Shown here in pieces: positions 1 to 8,844 of a DNA stretch of 64,000 bases (positions are counted from its first letter, which is position 1; the number at the start of each line of letters is the position of its first letter). The stretch covers positions 1 to 64,000 of the forward strand of contig JAHHUH010000006.1 in assembly GCA_020024105.1 (NCBI GenBank), in the 5' to 3' direction. The translations under genes were made by a program, and so were the position numbers. The DNA comes from Phascolarctobacterium sp. (GTDB lineage: Bacteria > Bacillota > Negativicutes > Acidaminococcales > Acidaminococcaceae). The notes under the pieces were generated by a model. It did no database searches. It was not told where the DNA came from and saw only the letters and a program-made list of their open reading frames with translations.

Positions 1-183
1 AACCATACCTTCAGCAGCGATACGGCCAGCTTTTTTAGCAGCAGCAGCCAAGCCTTTTTCACGCAAGAAGTCGATTGCTTTGTCCATGTCGCCTTCAACA
101 GCGGTCAAAGCTTTTTTGCAGTCCATCATACCTGCGCCAGTACGTTCACGCAGTTCTTTAACTAATGCAGCAGTAATAGCCAT
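1..183 (-). CDS. tsf: Elongation factor Ts, N-terminal part (cut by window edge)
   Basis: EF-Ts exchanges GDP for GTP on EF-Tu in the cytoplasm during translation elongation. Reading the minus strand from the ATG at 183 gives [20 protein letters not shown], then DCKKAL and a run rich in Ala and Lys. This is the typical EF-Ts N-terminal UBA-like domain with the [12 protein letters not shown] signature. About 61 residues are visible before the window ends; the rest lies to the left. An AGGAGGAAT-type ribosome binding site precedes the ATG. It follows rpsB by about 40 bases in the same direction, the usual rpsB-tsf operon. Identification is firm; only the C-terminal part is missing from view. 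Confidence 0.96.
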   Translation of the reverse strand, partial: MAITAALVKELRERTGAGMMDCKKALTAVEGDMDKAIDFLREKGLAAAAKKAGRIAAEGMV

Positions 184-225
184 GAGGGATTCCTCCTAAA
201 ATTATATTTATCTAAGATCTAAAAA

Positions 226-957
226 TTATTCAGCGTCTTCAGTAGCTACTTCTTCAGCAACTTCTTCAGTTTGCATGCCTTGACGACCTTCGAGAACAGC
301 GTCAGCCATTTTTGCAGTCAAGAGTTTAACTGCGCGGATAGCATCGTCGTTAGCAGGAATTACATGATCGATTTCGTCAGGATCGCAGTTGGTGTCAACA
401 GTTGCAACGATAGGAATGTTCAATTTGTGAGCTTCGAGAACAGCGATGTGTTCTTTGCGAGGGTCAACGATAAACAAAGCGCCCGGCAATTTTTTCATGT
501 CTTTGATACCGCCCAAGTATTTGGTCAGTTTTTCCATTTCGTTACGCAGACCGATAACTTCTTTTTTCGGCAATACGTCGAAGGTGCCGTCAGCTTCCAT
601 TGCTTCCAATTTGCGGAGACGAGCGATACGGGTTTGGATAGTTTTGAAGTTGGTCATCATACCACCCAACCAACGTTCGTTAACATAGAACATGTTGCAG
701 CGGGTAGCTTCTTCCTTCATAGCTTCTTGAGCTTGTTTTTTGGTACCAACGAAAAGGATGTTTTCGCCAGCAGCAGCTACTTCACGGATAAAGTTGTAAG
801 CTTCGTCAACTTTTTTAACGGTTTTTTGCAGGTCAATGATGTAGATACCGTTTCTTTCAGTGAAGATGTAAGGAGCCATTTTAGGGTTCCAACGACGGGT
901 TTGGTGACCGAAATGTACACCAGCTTCAAGTAATTGTTTCATAGAGATAATAGCCAT
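226..957 (-). CDS. rpsB: 30S ribosomal protein S2
   Basis: Structural protein of the small ribosomal subunit, first gene of the rpsB-tsf operon. The protein (243 residues) begins [19 protein letters not shown] and carries the S2 hallmarks [25 protein letters not shown] and [13 protein letters not shown] longer open frame continues upstream to 1113, but the ATG at 957 is preceded by AGGAGGAAACAAAAA at the right distance and matches the family N-terminus, so the extension is untranslated leader. The acidic C-terminal tail ([13 protein letters not shown]) is common in Firmicutes. The leader between 958 and about 1110 should hold the operon promoter. Confidence 0.97.
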   Translation of the reverse strand: MAIISMKQLLEAGVHFGHQTRRWNPKMAPYIFTERNGIYIIDLQKTVKKVDEAYNFIREVAAAGENILFVGTKKQAQEAMKEEATRCNMFYVNERWLGGMMTNFKTIQTRIARLRKLEAMEADGTFDVLPKKEVIGLRNEMEKLTKYLGGIKDMKKLPGALFIVDPRKEHIAVLEAHKLNIPIVATVDTNCDPDEIDHVIPANDDAIRAVKLLTAKMADAVLEGRQGMQTEEVAEEVATEDAE

Positions 958-1214
958 TTTTTTGTTTCCTCCTGTTTTTTCCTCCGCAAGCTTCATCTTT
1001 ATCAGTACCAGATACTGGACAGTTGATAAATCCCCTTGCGTGTGTATTTTTACACTAGCAAGTATTATAACATAGAAAAAGTCAAGGCACAAGCAGTTTT
1101 TAGGTTTTTTCATACGAAATGTTGCATATTTTACAAATTAACAGCTGTTGCCTTTCAGAGCAGCCCGCTGGTCCTCCCTCCCCTGGCAGCCGGTTTTAGC
1201 GACACCGGCAGGGC

Positions 1215-1250
1215 AAAAAAATTGGAGCAGGCACACCTGCTCCAAAAAAA
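1215..1250 (-). terminator. Intrinsic terminator after the NhaC gene
   Basis: A 10-bp perfect stem (TTGGAGCAGG / CCTGCTCCAA) with a CACA loop is flanked by A-runs on one side and T-runs on the other. It ends minus-strand transcription from nhaC and could also work in the opposite direction. Confidence 0.85.
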
Positions 1251-1283
1251 CTACTATGTAATTATTACCTAGGAAATAACTGC

Positions 1284-2771
1284 TTAGCGGGCATATTTAT
1301 TGTAAATAATTACCATGGAAACGATGAGGCAGGCCAAGCCTGCACCCACGCCCATCCAGCCACTGCTCATGATACCTGCTACCAGGTAGCCCACAAAGGA
1401 GCAGCCTGCTACCAGCATAACATAGGGAATCTGGGTGCTGACATGGTCCAGATGGTTACATTGCGCACCGGCAGAAGCCAAAATAGTGGTATCGGAAATA
1501 GGAGATACATGGTCGCCACCAACTGCGCCAGCCAAAACAGCAGCGATGGTAACAACGGTCATTTCGTCCACCTCGCCGATAACAGCCAGGACGATAGGAA
1601 TCAAAATACCAAAGGTGCCCCAGGAGGTACCGGTAGCAAAGCCCAGACCTACGGCAACCAGGAAGAACATGGCCGGTAAGAACATACCGATGGTAGCATT
1701 AGCATCCACTACCTTGCCTACATAGCCGCCAATGTTCAGATAATCGCTACCGCATACGCCGGACAGGGTCCAGGCCAGGCACAGGATGAAGACAGCCGGA
1801 GTCATAGCCTTAAAGCCCAGGCTGAAGCAGCTGCAGAATTTGTTAAAGCCCAAAACTCCACGAGGTACATATAATAAGAAGCAGAAAATCAAAGCAGTAA
1901 AGGAACCAATTACCAGACCCTTGGAGGAAATGCAATCAGCAAAGGCCTGAGCCACGCTGGCACCCTCTAGGATACCCCCAGTATACAGCATACCAAAAAC
2001 ACAACCGGCAATCAGCACTGCCAAAGGCAGTACCAGGTCAAAAATACGACCGTTACCTTCTACCATTTCCACTTTTTCATCCTGATATTCCGCTGGAACA
2101 ATCAGCTTACCACCATTTTTTTCTTCAAAACGAGCCATTTCGGCAAAGTCCTTGCCAGACCAAATTAGGAAGAGTAAGAAAATTAGGGTAAACCAGGCAT
2201 ACATATTGAAGGGAACGGTCTGCAGAAAGAGCTGGAAGCCGTCAATGCCACTGTTTTCCGGCAAGGAGGAGCTGACAGCCGCTGCCCAGCTGGAAACAGG
2301 AGCCATAATGCAAATTGGTGCTGCAGTAGCATCAATAATATAGGCCAATTTCGCACGGGTAATATTAAATTTATCAGTAACCGGACGCATAACTGTACCA
2401 ACGGTTAGGCAGTTAAAATAGTCATCAATAAAAATCAACATACCCAAGAAGGAGGTAACAAATAAGGAGCTACGTTTACCCTTAATGGTTTTAGCAGCCC
2501 ATTCACCATAGGCCTTAGAGGCACCGGATTTAGAAATAGCCGCCACCATGATACCCAGTAAAACCAGGAATACCAGGATGTTAACATTAGCGCCGACCTT
2601 GTCGGACATAACGGTAAACATGGTATCTACCGCATATAAAAAATTAAAATTACAGAACATCAGCGCACCGGTCAGGATGCCGACGATCAAGGACATATAT
2701 ACCTCTTTAGTATATAAGGCCAGAGCAATAGTGATAATTGGTGGTACTAAGGACCATACTGTTTCAGACAT
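1284..2771 (-). CDS. nhaC: NhaC-family Na+/H+ antiporter
   Basis: Predicted inner-membrane antiporter of 495 residues, about 11-12 membrane segments, exchanging Na+ for protons or a related substrate. The family assignment rests on the overall hydrophobic pattern, the IFIDDYFNCLTVGTVMRPVTD segment read in pieces (IDDYFN, TVMRPVTD), the conserved WAAAVSSS and GTSWGTFG stretches, and GGDHVSPISDTTILAS near the C-terminus, all typical of Pfam Na_H_antiporter (NhaC). Members of this family can also exchange malate/lactate or amino-acid pairs, so the substrate is not fixed by sequence. A TTACAA-16-TATAAT promoter lies upstream and a strong terminator follows, so it is probably a single-gene unit. 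Confidence 0.88.
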   Translation of the reverse strand: MSETVWSLVPPIITIALALYTKEVYMSLIVGILTGALMFCNFNFLYAVDTMFTVMSDKVGANVNILVFLVLLGIMVAAISKSGASKAYGEWAAKTIKGKRSSLFVTSFLGMLIFIDDYFNCLTVGTVMRPVTDKFNITRAKLAYIIDATAAPICIMAPVSSWAAAVSSSLPENSGIDGFQLFLQTVPFNMYAWFTLIFLLFLIWSGKDFAEMARFEEKNGGKLIVPAEYQDEKVEMVEGNGRIFDLVLPLAVLIAGCVFGMLYTGGILEGASVAQAFADCISSKGLVIGSFTALIFCFLLYVPRGVLGFNKFCSCFSLGFKAMTPAVFILCLAWTLSGVCGSDYLNIGGYVGKVVDANATIGMFLPAMFFLVAVGLGFATGTSWGTFGILIPIVLAVIGEVDEMTVVTIAAVLAGAVGGDHVSPISDTTILASAGAQCNHLDHVSTQIPYVMLVAGCSFVGYLVAGIMSSGWMGVGAGLACLIVSMVIIYNKYAR

Positions 2772-2815
2772 AATTTCCCCGCTTTCTTAATTTCGATATA
2801 ATTATCAACTTTGTC

Positions 2816-2843
2816 ATTATACCATTTTTTGTCAAATTTGTAA
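2816..2843 (-). promoter_or_regulatory. Sigma-A-like promoter of nhaC
   Basis: On the minus strand TTACAA (2843-2838) and a perfect TATAAT (2821-2816) are separated by 16 bases, about 45 bases before the nhaC start codon. A TTGACA also occurs between them but too close to the -10 box to serve as its partner. Confidence 0.55.
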
Positions 2844-2895
2844 CTAATTACCAGAAGTTTTTTCTGTATACATGAGCGGGTCCCCGTCCTATGGA

Positions 2896-4353
2896 CTACC
2901 ATCTTCTGGTATTACGCCAAAAGTCCCTTCTGAGGAGAACCAGTACGGTAAAGAGCTCCAGACGTCCTAAAAGCATGGCCAGGCTCAAAATCAGCTTACC
3001 ACAGGAGGTAACCCCCGCATAGTTGGAGGTTGCACCCAGGGCGTCAAAGGCCGGGCCTACGCTGCTGATGCTGGCTGCCACACCAAAGATGGAGCTTTCA
3101 ACGGAAAGTCCCGTAGCGGACAGAAGCAGGGAAAGGACGACGATAATAAAAATATAAAGAAAGAAGAAGCGGCTGATGTTTACCAGCGTGCCCACGGGCA
3201 GCTTCTTACCATTATAATTAACATTAACAAGCAGCTGGGGATGAACGGCATTCCTCACCTCCGCCGCCAAAGCCTTAAAGAGCACGACGATACGGCAGAC
3301 CTTGATGCCACCTGCCGTAGAACCGGCACAGGCACCCGTCAGATAGAGAATACCCAGCAGCAGCCTTGATGTAGCGGGCCATTCGTCATAATTAGCCGAA
3401 ACATAGCCCGTAGTGGAGCCGAAGGAGGCTACCTGGAAGAAGGCATAGCGGAAGCCCTGACTGAAATCATACCCGTTATAGTACATAATATTAGCCGTAA
3501 TCAGCAGGGAAAAGCCTAGGATGATACCAATATAGGTTTTAAATTCCGCATCCCGCCAGAGAGCCTTAAAGCCATATTGGGTCATATAAAAATACAGGGC
3601 AAAGTTACCGCCTGCGGCCACCATGCCCAGGGCCAGTACATATTCCACCACCGCATTGTCAAATTGGGCTACGCTGCTGTTATAGGTGGAAAAACCACCG
3701 GTCGCAATAGCGGAAATAGCATGGTTCACTGCATCAAAGCCGCTCAAGCCCAACAGCATCAGCGCAATGGTTTCCGCCGCAGTAAAGCCCACGTAAATTA
3801 TCAGGGTCACCATGGAGGTAGTGCGGATACGGGGTAGAATACGGCTATTGGTAAACCCAGTTACCTCCGTATTAAAGAGCACGGAGGCGCCACCGGAAAA
3901 CTGGGGCAGCAGGGCCACGCAAATCATAATAATACCGATACCACCAATCCAGTGGGTCAGGCTACGCCAGAGCAGGATGGACTTGGGCCAGATTTCCAAA
4001 TCGGCAATAGCCGTGGAGCCGGTGGTAGTAAATCCGGACATGCTTTCAAAGAAGGAAGCCGCCGGGTCCAGCACCCCGTAATAGTAATAGGGCGTCGCTC
4101 CCACGCAGGCAATAAGCAGCCAGGAAAAAAGTACGACGCTGATACCGTCGCGAATGGTCAGGTGCTCCCAGACATAACCCCTACTCCCCACATGGAACAG
4201 TCCGCCCAAAAGCAGTGAAGTCAGCAGGGCCTGTCCAAAGGCCACATAGCTGTCCTCTCCGTAAACCAGAGCATAGAGAGCCGGAATAGCCAGGGCAATC
4301 GCCATCACCAGGCAGAGTCTGCTTAAAAGATAAATAACTATTTTCTTATTCAT
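2896..4353 (-). CDS. trkH: Trk/Ktr-type potassium channel subunit TrkH (copy 1)
   Basis: Membrane pore subunit of a K+ uptake system, working with the cytosolic TrkA ring. The 485-residue protein has repeated membrane-pore-membrane units with TrkH selectivity-filter-like segments such as SGFTTTGSTA, ATGGFSTYN, FGSTTGYVS and ISSVGPAFDALG, in the order expected of the family. It ends in the TrkH-typical LLGRLELFTVLVLL. The ATG at 4353 has a good GGAGGAGAGGTA site. It is the third gene of the trkA-trkH-trkH operon, 19 bases after the other trkH. The two TrkH proteins have the same length but are clearly diverged, so this is an old duplication, not an assembly repeat. Confidence 0.93.
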   Translation of the reverse strand: MNKKIVIYLLSRLCLVMAIALAIPALYALVYGEDSYVAFGQALLTSLLLGGLFHVGSRGYVWEHLTIRDGISVVLFSWLLIACVGATPYYYYGVLDPAASFFESMSGFTTTGSTAIADLEIWPKSILLWRSLTHWIGGIGIIMICVALLPQFSGGASVLFNTEVTGFTNSRILPRIRTTSMVTLIIYVGFTAAETIALMLLGLSGFDAVNHAISAIATGGFSTYNSSVAQFDNAVVEYVLALGMVAAGGNFALYFYMTQYGFKALWRDAEFKTYIGIILGFSLLITANIMYYNGYDFSQGFRYAFFQVASFGSTTGYVSANYDEWPATSRLLLGILYLTGACAGSTAGGIKVCRIVVLFKALAAEVRNAVHPQLLVNVNYNGKKLPVGTLVNISRFFFLYIFIIVVLSLLLSATGLSVESSIFGVAASISSVGPAFDALGATSNYAGVTSCGKLILSLAMLLGRLELFTVLVLLRRDFWRNTRRW

Positions 4354-4372
4354 TACCTCTCCTCCAAACAGT

Positions 4373-5830
4373 TTACCAGGTACTCTTCTGCCGCCAGAAG
4401 CTGGGCTGGAATATCAACAATAATGTAAAAAGCTCTAGGCGTCCCAACAGCATGGCTACAATCAAAATCACCCGGCCAAAGGCGGGCAGCTGACTGTACA
4501 GGCTGGTGGAGCCGAACATACTAAAGGCCGGACCGGCATTACTCATGCTGGTCGCGATAATACCGATGGACTCCATTACGGATAGGCCGCAAAGGGAAAT
4601 ACCCACGGTCAAAATTACAAAGGCCACCATATATAGGAAAAAGAAACGAGTAATATTGCCCACCAGACGGGGCTCAACCTCCTTCTCCCCCATTTTGATG
4701 GCATAAACGATACGGGGATGCAGGGAACGGAGCAGCTCCGCCCAGCTAGCCTTCAGCATCAGCAGCAGTCGGGACAGCTTAACACCACCGGAGGTGGAGC
4801 CGCTACAGCCACCGATAAAGACCAGCACCAACAGCAGATAGTGGGCAAAGGGCGGCCAGCTTTGTAAATCGTCCGCCATCAAACCCGTCGTACTACCGAT
4901 GGAAACCACATGGAAGAAGCCCTGCCACAGGCTCTCACCTGCGGACATGGTACCGGTAGCATATAAATTAGCTGCCAAAGCCAGGGAGCCTACCAAGAGC
5001 AGGCCCAGATAATACCGATATTCTACCTCCTCCTTAAAGACCTGCCACTCACCACGGAAGGCCTTATAATAGAGGGAAAAATTCATACTGGCAATAAGCA
5101 TAAAGACCAGGCAGACCCCTTCAATATAGAAGGAATCCAGGGGAACCCCGCTCCCCCAGTTCAATAAAAAGCCGCCGGTGGACATGGTGGCAAAGGATAG
5201 GTTCAGGGCATCATACAGGCTCACCCCACCCAGCAGGAACAGAACAAGCTCCAGCAGGGTAAAGCCCAGATAGATACCCGTAATATACAGAGCCGCCGCC
5301 CTGATCTTGGGCAGGGTCCGCTCCACTGTAACGGTACAGATTTCCGTATTAAACAAATAGCTGTTCTGGCTGTTTATCTGGGGCATGATGGTAATAAAAA
5401 GCAGCACCACTCCCAGACCACCGGCCCAGTGGGATAAAAAGCGCCAGCTGAGCATACTGGGAGAATAGGCTGCCAGAGAGGGCACCACCGTAATCCCCGT
5501 AGTAGTAAAGCCGGACACACTTTCAAAAAGAGCATCCACCACTCCTAGACCGCTAAAGAAATAGGGCAGCGCCCCTAAAAAGCAGACCAGGAACCAGGCA
5601 CAGCCCACCAGAGCCACGCCATCCCGCACCTTCAGCCGCTGGTTGGGACGCTTTGGTCCACCATAGCCCCGCAGCATGGCGGTCAGCAGCACGGACCAGG
5701 TCAGAGTAGCAGCAAAGGTACTAAGCTGTTCCCTGTCCAGATGCAGAGCCACCAGCATGGGAATAAGCAGGAATAGCGAAAAAACAAAGCTAATCCTGCT
5801 GAGCACATGTGCAACTAGCCTACGATTCAT
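4373..5830 (-). CDS. trkH: Trk-type potassium channel subunit TrkH (copy 2)
   Basis: Second TrkH-like K+ translocating subunit. Pore-loop signatures visible in order are SGFTTTGITV, STGGFLLNWG, IGSTTGLMAD and SMSNAGPAFSMFG, followed by LLGRLELFTLLLIFQ near the end. I place the start at the ATG at 5830 (MNRRLVAHVLSRISF) because it has a GGAG eight bases upstream; an in-frame start seven codons earlier would overlap trkA. This gives 485 residues, the same as the other copy. It begins four bases after the trkA stop, so the genes are translationally close. Having two different TrkH with one TrkA suggests alternative pores on a shared regulatory ring, possibly with different ion preference (inference). 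Confidence 0.93.
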   Translation of the reverse strand: MNRRLVAHVLSRISFVFSLFLLIPMLVALHLDREQLSTFAATLTWSVLLTAMLRGYGGPKRPNQRLKVRDGVALVGCAWFLVCFLGALPYFFSGLGVVDALFESVSGFTTTGITVVPSLAAYSPSMLSWRFLSHWAGGLGVVLLFITIMPQINSQNSYLFNTEICTVTVERTLPKIRAAALYITGIYLGFTLLELVLFLLGGVSLYDALNLSFATMSTGGFLLNWGSGVPLDSFYIEGVCLVFMLIASMNFSLYYKAFRGEWQVFKEEVEYRYYLGLLLVGSLALAANLYATGTMSAGESLWQGFFHVVSIGSTTGLMADDLQSWPPFAHYLLLVLVFIGGCSGSTSGGVKLSRLLLMLKASWAELLRSLHPRIVYAIKMGEKEVEPRLVGNITRFFFLYMVAFVILTVGISLCGLSVMESIGIIATSMSNAGPAFSMFGSTSLYSQLPAFGRVILIVAMLLGRLELFTLLLIFQPSFWRQKSTW

Positions 5831-5834
5831 AGCA

Positions 5835-7178
5835 TCAGCTCCTGCTCTCAAACAGGGTGACGGTGGATTTTACCCATTCACTCTTCACAAAAAGGATAAT
5901 CCTGTCCTGAGCCTGCAGCACGGTGGAGCCATTAGGAATATAGGCCTCCTCCCCACGGACTACGGCACAAACCAGGCTTTCCCGGGGCAGCTTCAAATCC
6001 TTCAGGGACTTGCCCGCCGCCTCACTACCAGCACCAACAATAATCTCCAGAGCCTCGGCCTGAGCACCCTCCAGCAGAGAAACGGAAACAATGCCCCCCT
6101 TGCGGACGAAGCGCAGCACCTCACCGGAGCTCAGCAAACGGGAGGACAGTACTACGTCCACGCCCACCTTCTCCATCAGCTCAATATATTCATTCCGGAC
6201 TACCCGGACAATGGTCTTTTTCGCACCTAGATGCTTAGCCAGCAGGGCCAGTAGCAGATTCAGCTTATCATCCTCAGTAATGCAGATGACCACATCGGCC
6301 TCACCCACACCCTCGGCGGTCATAACATCAATATCCGTACCATCACCACAGAGTACCATGCCCTTCTTCAGCATGGGTGCCAGCATCTGGCAGCGTTCAT
6401 TGTTCTTATCAATAACCTTTACCTGTAGTCCCTGCTTCTCCAGCATGGGTGCCAGGAAACGGCCGGTACGACCGGCACCGATGATGAAAGCCTTTTCCAG
6501 CTTTTCATAGGTATTATTAAAGGAAGCCTCAAAGGCCTTATTAACATCATGCTTACCGACAAAATATACATTATCACCGGCCAGCAGGCAATCATCACCA
6601 CGGGGAATAATCATGCGGTGCTTTCTGAACAGCATGGCAATCAGGATATCCTTGGGGAATTTTAAAGACTTCAAGGGCTTGCCCAGATAGGTAGAATCCT
6701 CCTTAATCTTAGCCTCGAACATACGTACCTTGCCATCGGCAAAATCATCCACGTTCAAAACCGCTGGCGTCATCAGAATATGGTCAATTTCTGCCGCCGT
6801 AATCCGCTCCGGATTCAAAATCAGGTCAATCTTCATTTCAGAAGTAAGCATTTCCGGCGCATTCACTGCATAATCCACATTGCGGATACGGGCTACCGTA
6901 TGCTTAATTCCATGGCTCTTCGCCATCATGGAGGTAATCATATTCACCTCATCACTATCGGTGCAGGCAATCATGACGTCCGCCGTATTAATATCTGGAT
7001 CGGCAAAAATACTGGGACTGCAGCAATTGCCCTGAATAGTGAGGACATCCAAATTATTTTGTACATTTTTTAAGCGCTCGGGGTCGGTTTCTACAACCAC
7101 TACATCACATTCATCCTCGGATAAAAGCTGTGCAATGCTGTAACCAAGCTTACCCACGCCTGCCACTACTATACGCAT
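5835..7178 (-). CDS. trkA: Trk potassium system NAD-binding regulator TrkA
   Basis: Cytosolic gating subunit that binds nucleotide (NAD(H)/ATP in the family) and controls the TrkH pore. The 447-residue protein has two tandem RCK modules. The first TrkA-N Rossmann domain starts MRIVVAGVGKLGYSIAQLL with the GxGxxG motif; a TrkA-C domain follows (about 140-220); the second Rossmann domain begins around residue 228 (KAFIIGAGRTGRFLA), with a final TrkA-C domain ending at about 445. Length matches the classical duplicated TrkA. The ATG has AAGGAGATATAATT upstream. It is first in the operon with the two trkH genes. Confidence 0.95.
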   Translation of the reverse strand: MRIVVAGVGKLGYSIAQLLSEDECDVVVVETDPERLKNVQNNLDVLTIQGNCCSPSIFADPDINTADVMIACTDSDEVNMITSMMAKSHGIKHTVARIRNVDYAVNAPEMLTSEMKIDLILNPERITAAEIDHILMTPAVLNVDDFADGKVRMFEAKIKEDSTYLGKPLKSLKFPKDILIAMLFRKHRMIIPRGDDCLLAGDNVYFVGKHDVNKAFEASFNNTYEKLEKAFIIGAGRTGRFLAPMLEKQGLQVKVIDKNNERCQMLAPMLKKGMVLCGDGTDIDVMTAEGVGEADVVICITEDDKLNLLLALLAKHLGAKKTIVRVVRNEYIELMEKVGVDVVLSSRLLSSGEVLRFVRKGGIVSVSLLEGAQAEALEIIVGAGSEAAGKSLKDLKLPRESLVCAVVRGEEAYIPNGSTVLQAQDRIILFVKSEWVKSTVTLFESRS

Positions 7179-8070
7179 AATTATATCTCCTTGACAAAAA
7201 AATAAATAATCTATAATTAGTCTATAAACTGCTTGTATTATAGCATAAAATGTGTAAAAAACCTAGCAGACAGAGCTGGTCCATTTCTTTCGGTTAATTA
7301 TTGTAAATATTATTTTACTTTTAGTAAATAAATAAAGTTTGGAATTAAAAGTATCCTGTTTTTGACCCGGAGCGGAAAATAACAGCCGCCGGGGCCGGTA
7401 GACACCCTCCCCTTTGGAAGGTAATGTAACAGGAAGGCTTCTTTGGGGTCTATGGGAAAGCCATGGATAACGGCGTTCAAAGAGCCTTGGGTAAAGCTCT
7501 GATCGTCACATTATAAAGAATACTGATGCTGGCACTATTTACTGTAGAGTAACTGCTTTAGATGACTCATAAAAATAAGAAGAGACCCCTGCCAACTACA
7601 TCGTCCCCCACCACTTGCATGTCCTCCCTATTAAGACCTGCCCCGGTCTATGGAAAAACCTGTAGCTTTCACTAACTACAGGTTGTTTTTACGTTTAAGT
7701 ATTGACTACATTTATAGTAATTTATTTTAGCTTGTTACTGTCCATAAGTAGCCCCAAAGGTGGGCATTAAAATACCACCAGCTGACTTACCGGTGGTAGG
7801 TGAATACTTATAAAAAGCAGAAACGCCGGTTAAATGATGTTCAGACCACATCAAATTCCGACGTTTTAAATGACTAAAGGAATCAGGAAGGCATAAAAGG
7901 CTACACTCCCCCACCAGCAAGGAATACCAGGAAATATTATAGTACAAAAATAAACACCTGCTGCATGATTGCCGATAGGGAAAAACGGTTTTCTATCCAG
8001 CCTGCTTCTCGTTACTCTTGGTCCAAGAAAAGCTAGCTGGACAAAAGGTAGCATATATTTAATTTATACA
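7179..8070. other. Gene-poor stretch with coding relics
   Basis: No intact gene is supported here. The first 80 bases hold the trkA leader with a TATAAT box. The plus strand near 7516-7570 reads NTDAGTIYCRVTALDDS then stop, which resembles the end of an immunoglobulin-like domain, without any start. Minus-strand frames at 7735-7947 are open for 70 codons but show no ribosome binding site and no family I recognise. This looks like a decayed region. Confidence 0.4.
7657..7690. terminator. Hairpin terminator without an attached gene
   Basis: Arms AACCTGTAG and CTACAGGTT enclose a short loop; T-rich bases follow on the plus strand and, after a short gap, on the minus strand. No intact gene points into it, so it is probably left over from a lost gene. 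Confidence 0.6.
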
Positions 8071-8105
8071 AAAAGAGGCGCACTCGTAAAGAGTGCGCCT
8101 TTTCT
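8071..8105. terminator. Bidirectional hairpin terminator downstream of CRISPR locus 1
   Basis: Perfect 10-bp stem AGGCGCACTC / GAGTGCGCCT with a GTAAA loop, A-run on the left and T-run on the right. On the minus strand it lies about 100 bases beyond the last repeat of CRISPR locus 1 and could end that transcript. Confidence 0.75.
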
Positions 8106-8201
8106 ATTTTCCTCGTTATTTTAAGTGGTGTTCTCAAACAAAGCTGCTCGCCCTGCCAGCATACATTTACACTCCTTTTCAGCCTTTGAAAGGAGTTAAG
8201 G

Positions 8202-8300
8202 ACAATACCGCAAGCGGTAATCACATTTGCAAGTCTGCCTTCTTTGCTGTTCAATAATTCTTTCAGTCACAATACCGCAAGCGGTAATCACATTTGCAAG
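8202..8300 (-). CRISPR. Minimal CRISPR locus 1: two repeats, one spacer
   Basis: An intact 35-bp repeat (8266-8300) and a partly degenerate copy (8202-8233, last 32 bases match) flank one 32-base spacer (8234-8265). The repeat contains the palindrome ACCGCAAGCGGT and ends CATTTGCAAG on the plus strand. It is the same repeat as in the array at 27891-28210. The degenerate copy is at the left and the conserved leader starts at 8301, so transcription and spacer addition are expected from the right, on the minus strand. No cas gene is present in the window. Confidence 0.85.
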
Positions 8301-8593
8301 AGCAGGCCTCAAAACCCGCTCCCATAGCGGCTCTATAAGCCACTTTAGGAAAACCAAACATATTTTTCTTTATTTCCCACGAAAGCAGGCCTTTTTGCCA
8401 TTATTTCCCAGAGGAAGAATGTCTCTCCGACCAGTATCCATCAGCCTTAAGACCACTTTAGGAAAACCTCATTTGGTTAACTTGCACTCGACGAACAAAA
8501 TTCAGTCTCTCATACGACTGCGCAAATTTCGTCTCAACCACAGTTATAGGCAGCACTCATAAATACTGTTCAGTAAACAAAACTGCCCATTAC
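8301..8593 (-). ncRNA. Transcribed, folded leader of CRISPR locus 1
   Basis: This segment is the first copy of a 340-bp block (8301-8640) repeated at 28211-28550 with 23 substitutions and no insertions or deletions. A promoter at 8600-8628 points towards the repeats, so about 290 nt should be transcribed before the first repeat. On the minus strand a 5' hairpin (GGCAG...CTGCC), then GGTTGAGACGAA pairing with TTCGTC and TTAACC further on, can form. Relative to the other copy, changes in these arms convert Watson-Crick pairs into G-U pairs. No gene starts in it. It could be an unusually long leader, or a separate RNA located beside the array. Confidence 0.55.
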
Positions 8594-8599
8594 AACTAT

Positions 8600-8628
8600 A
8601 TTATAATAGGTTTTACCATAACAGTCAA
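8600..8628 (-). promoter_or_regulatory. Promoter driving leader and CRISPR locus 1
   Basis: Minus strand TTGACT (8628-8623), 17-base spacer, perfect TATAAT (8605-8600). The same arrangement is conserved at the second locus. Confidence 0.75.
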
Positions 8629-8782
8629 GCTTCCTTTTTAACAATGCATAAGAAGCATATTTCTTACAAAATCATTCCTTTAGCTGAGTGAGGGGACATT
8701 TCATACTAGTTCTAGTTAATTTTACCACTAGGGGAAATCACTAAGCTCTATAAAAACAAGCTTTGTCAACTAGAGAAAGCAT

Positions 8783-8816
8783 AAAAAAAGTGAGAGCGGT
8801 CTAAGCCACTCCCACT
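8783..8816 (-). terminator. Terminator after the PPDK regulatory protein gene
   Basis: On the minus strand GTGGGAGTGG pairs with CCGCTCTCAC (ten pairs, two of them G-U) and is followed by seven T. It lies about 30 bases after the stop of the gene at 8845. Confidence 0.8.
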
Positions 8817-8844
8817 CTGATCTCCACAAGGGAAACCGTAGAAG

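Noticed and set aside
271-933. Long open frame opposite rpsB
   Set aside because: Mirror of the biased codon use of a strongly expressed ribosomal gene; no ribosome binding site and no family resemblance.
7735-7947. Seventy-codon minus-strand frame as a small gene
   Set aside because: No ribosome binding site, no recognisable family and poor context; treated as relic sequence.
8227-8562. Open frame of 111 codons on the plus strand in the leader of CRISPR locus 1
   Set aside because: There is no start signal, it is not kept open in the second leader copy as a protein-like frame, and it is antisense to the predicted leader RNA.
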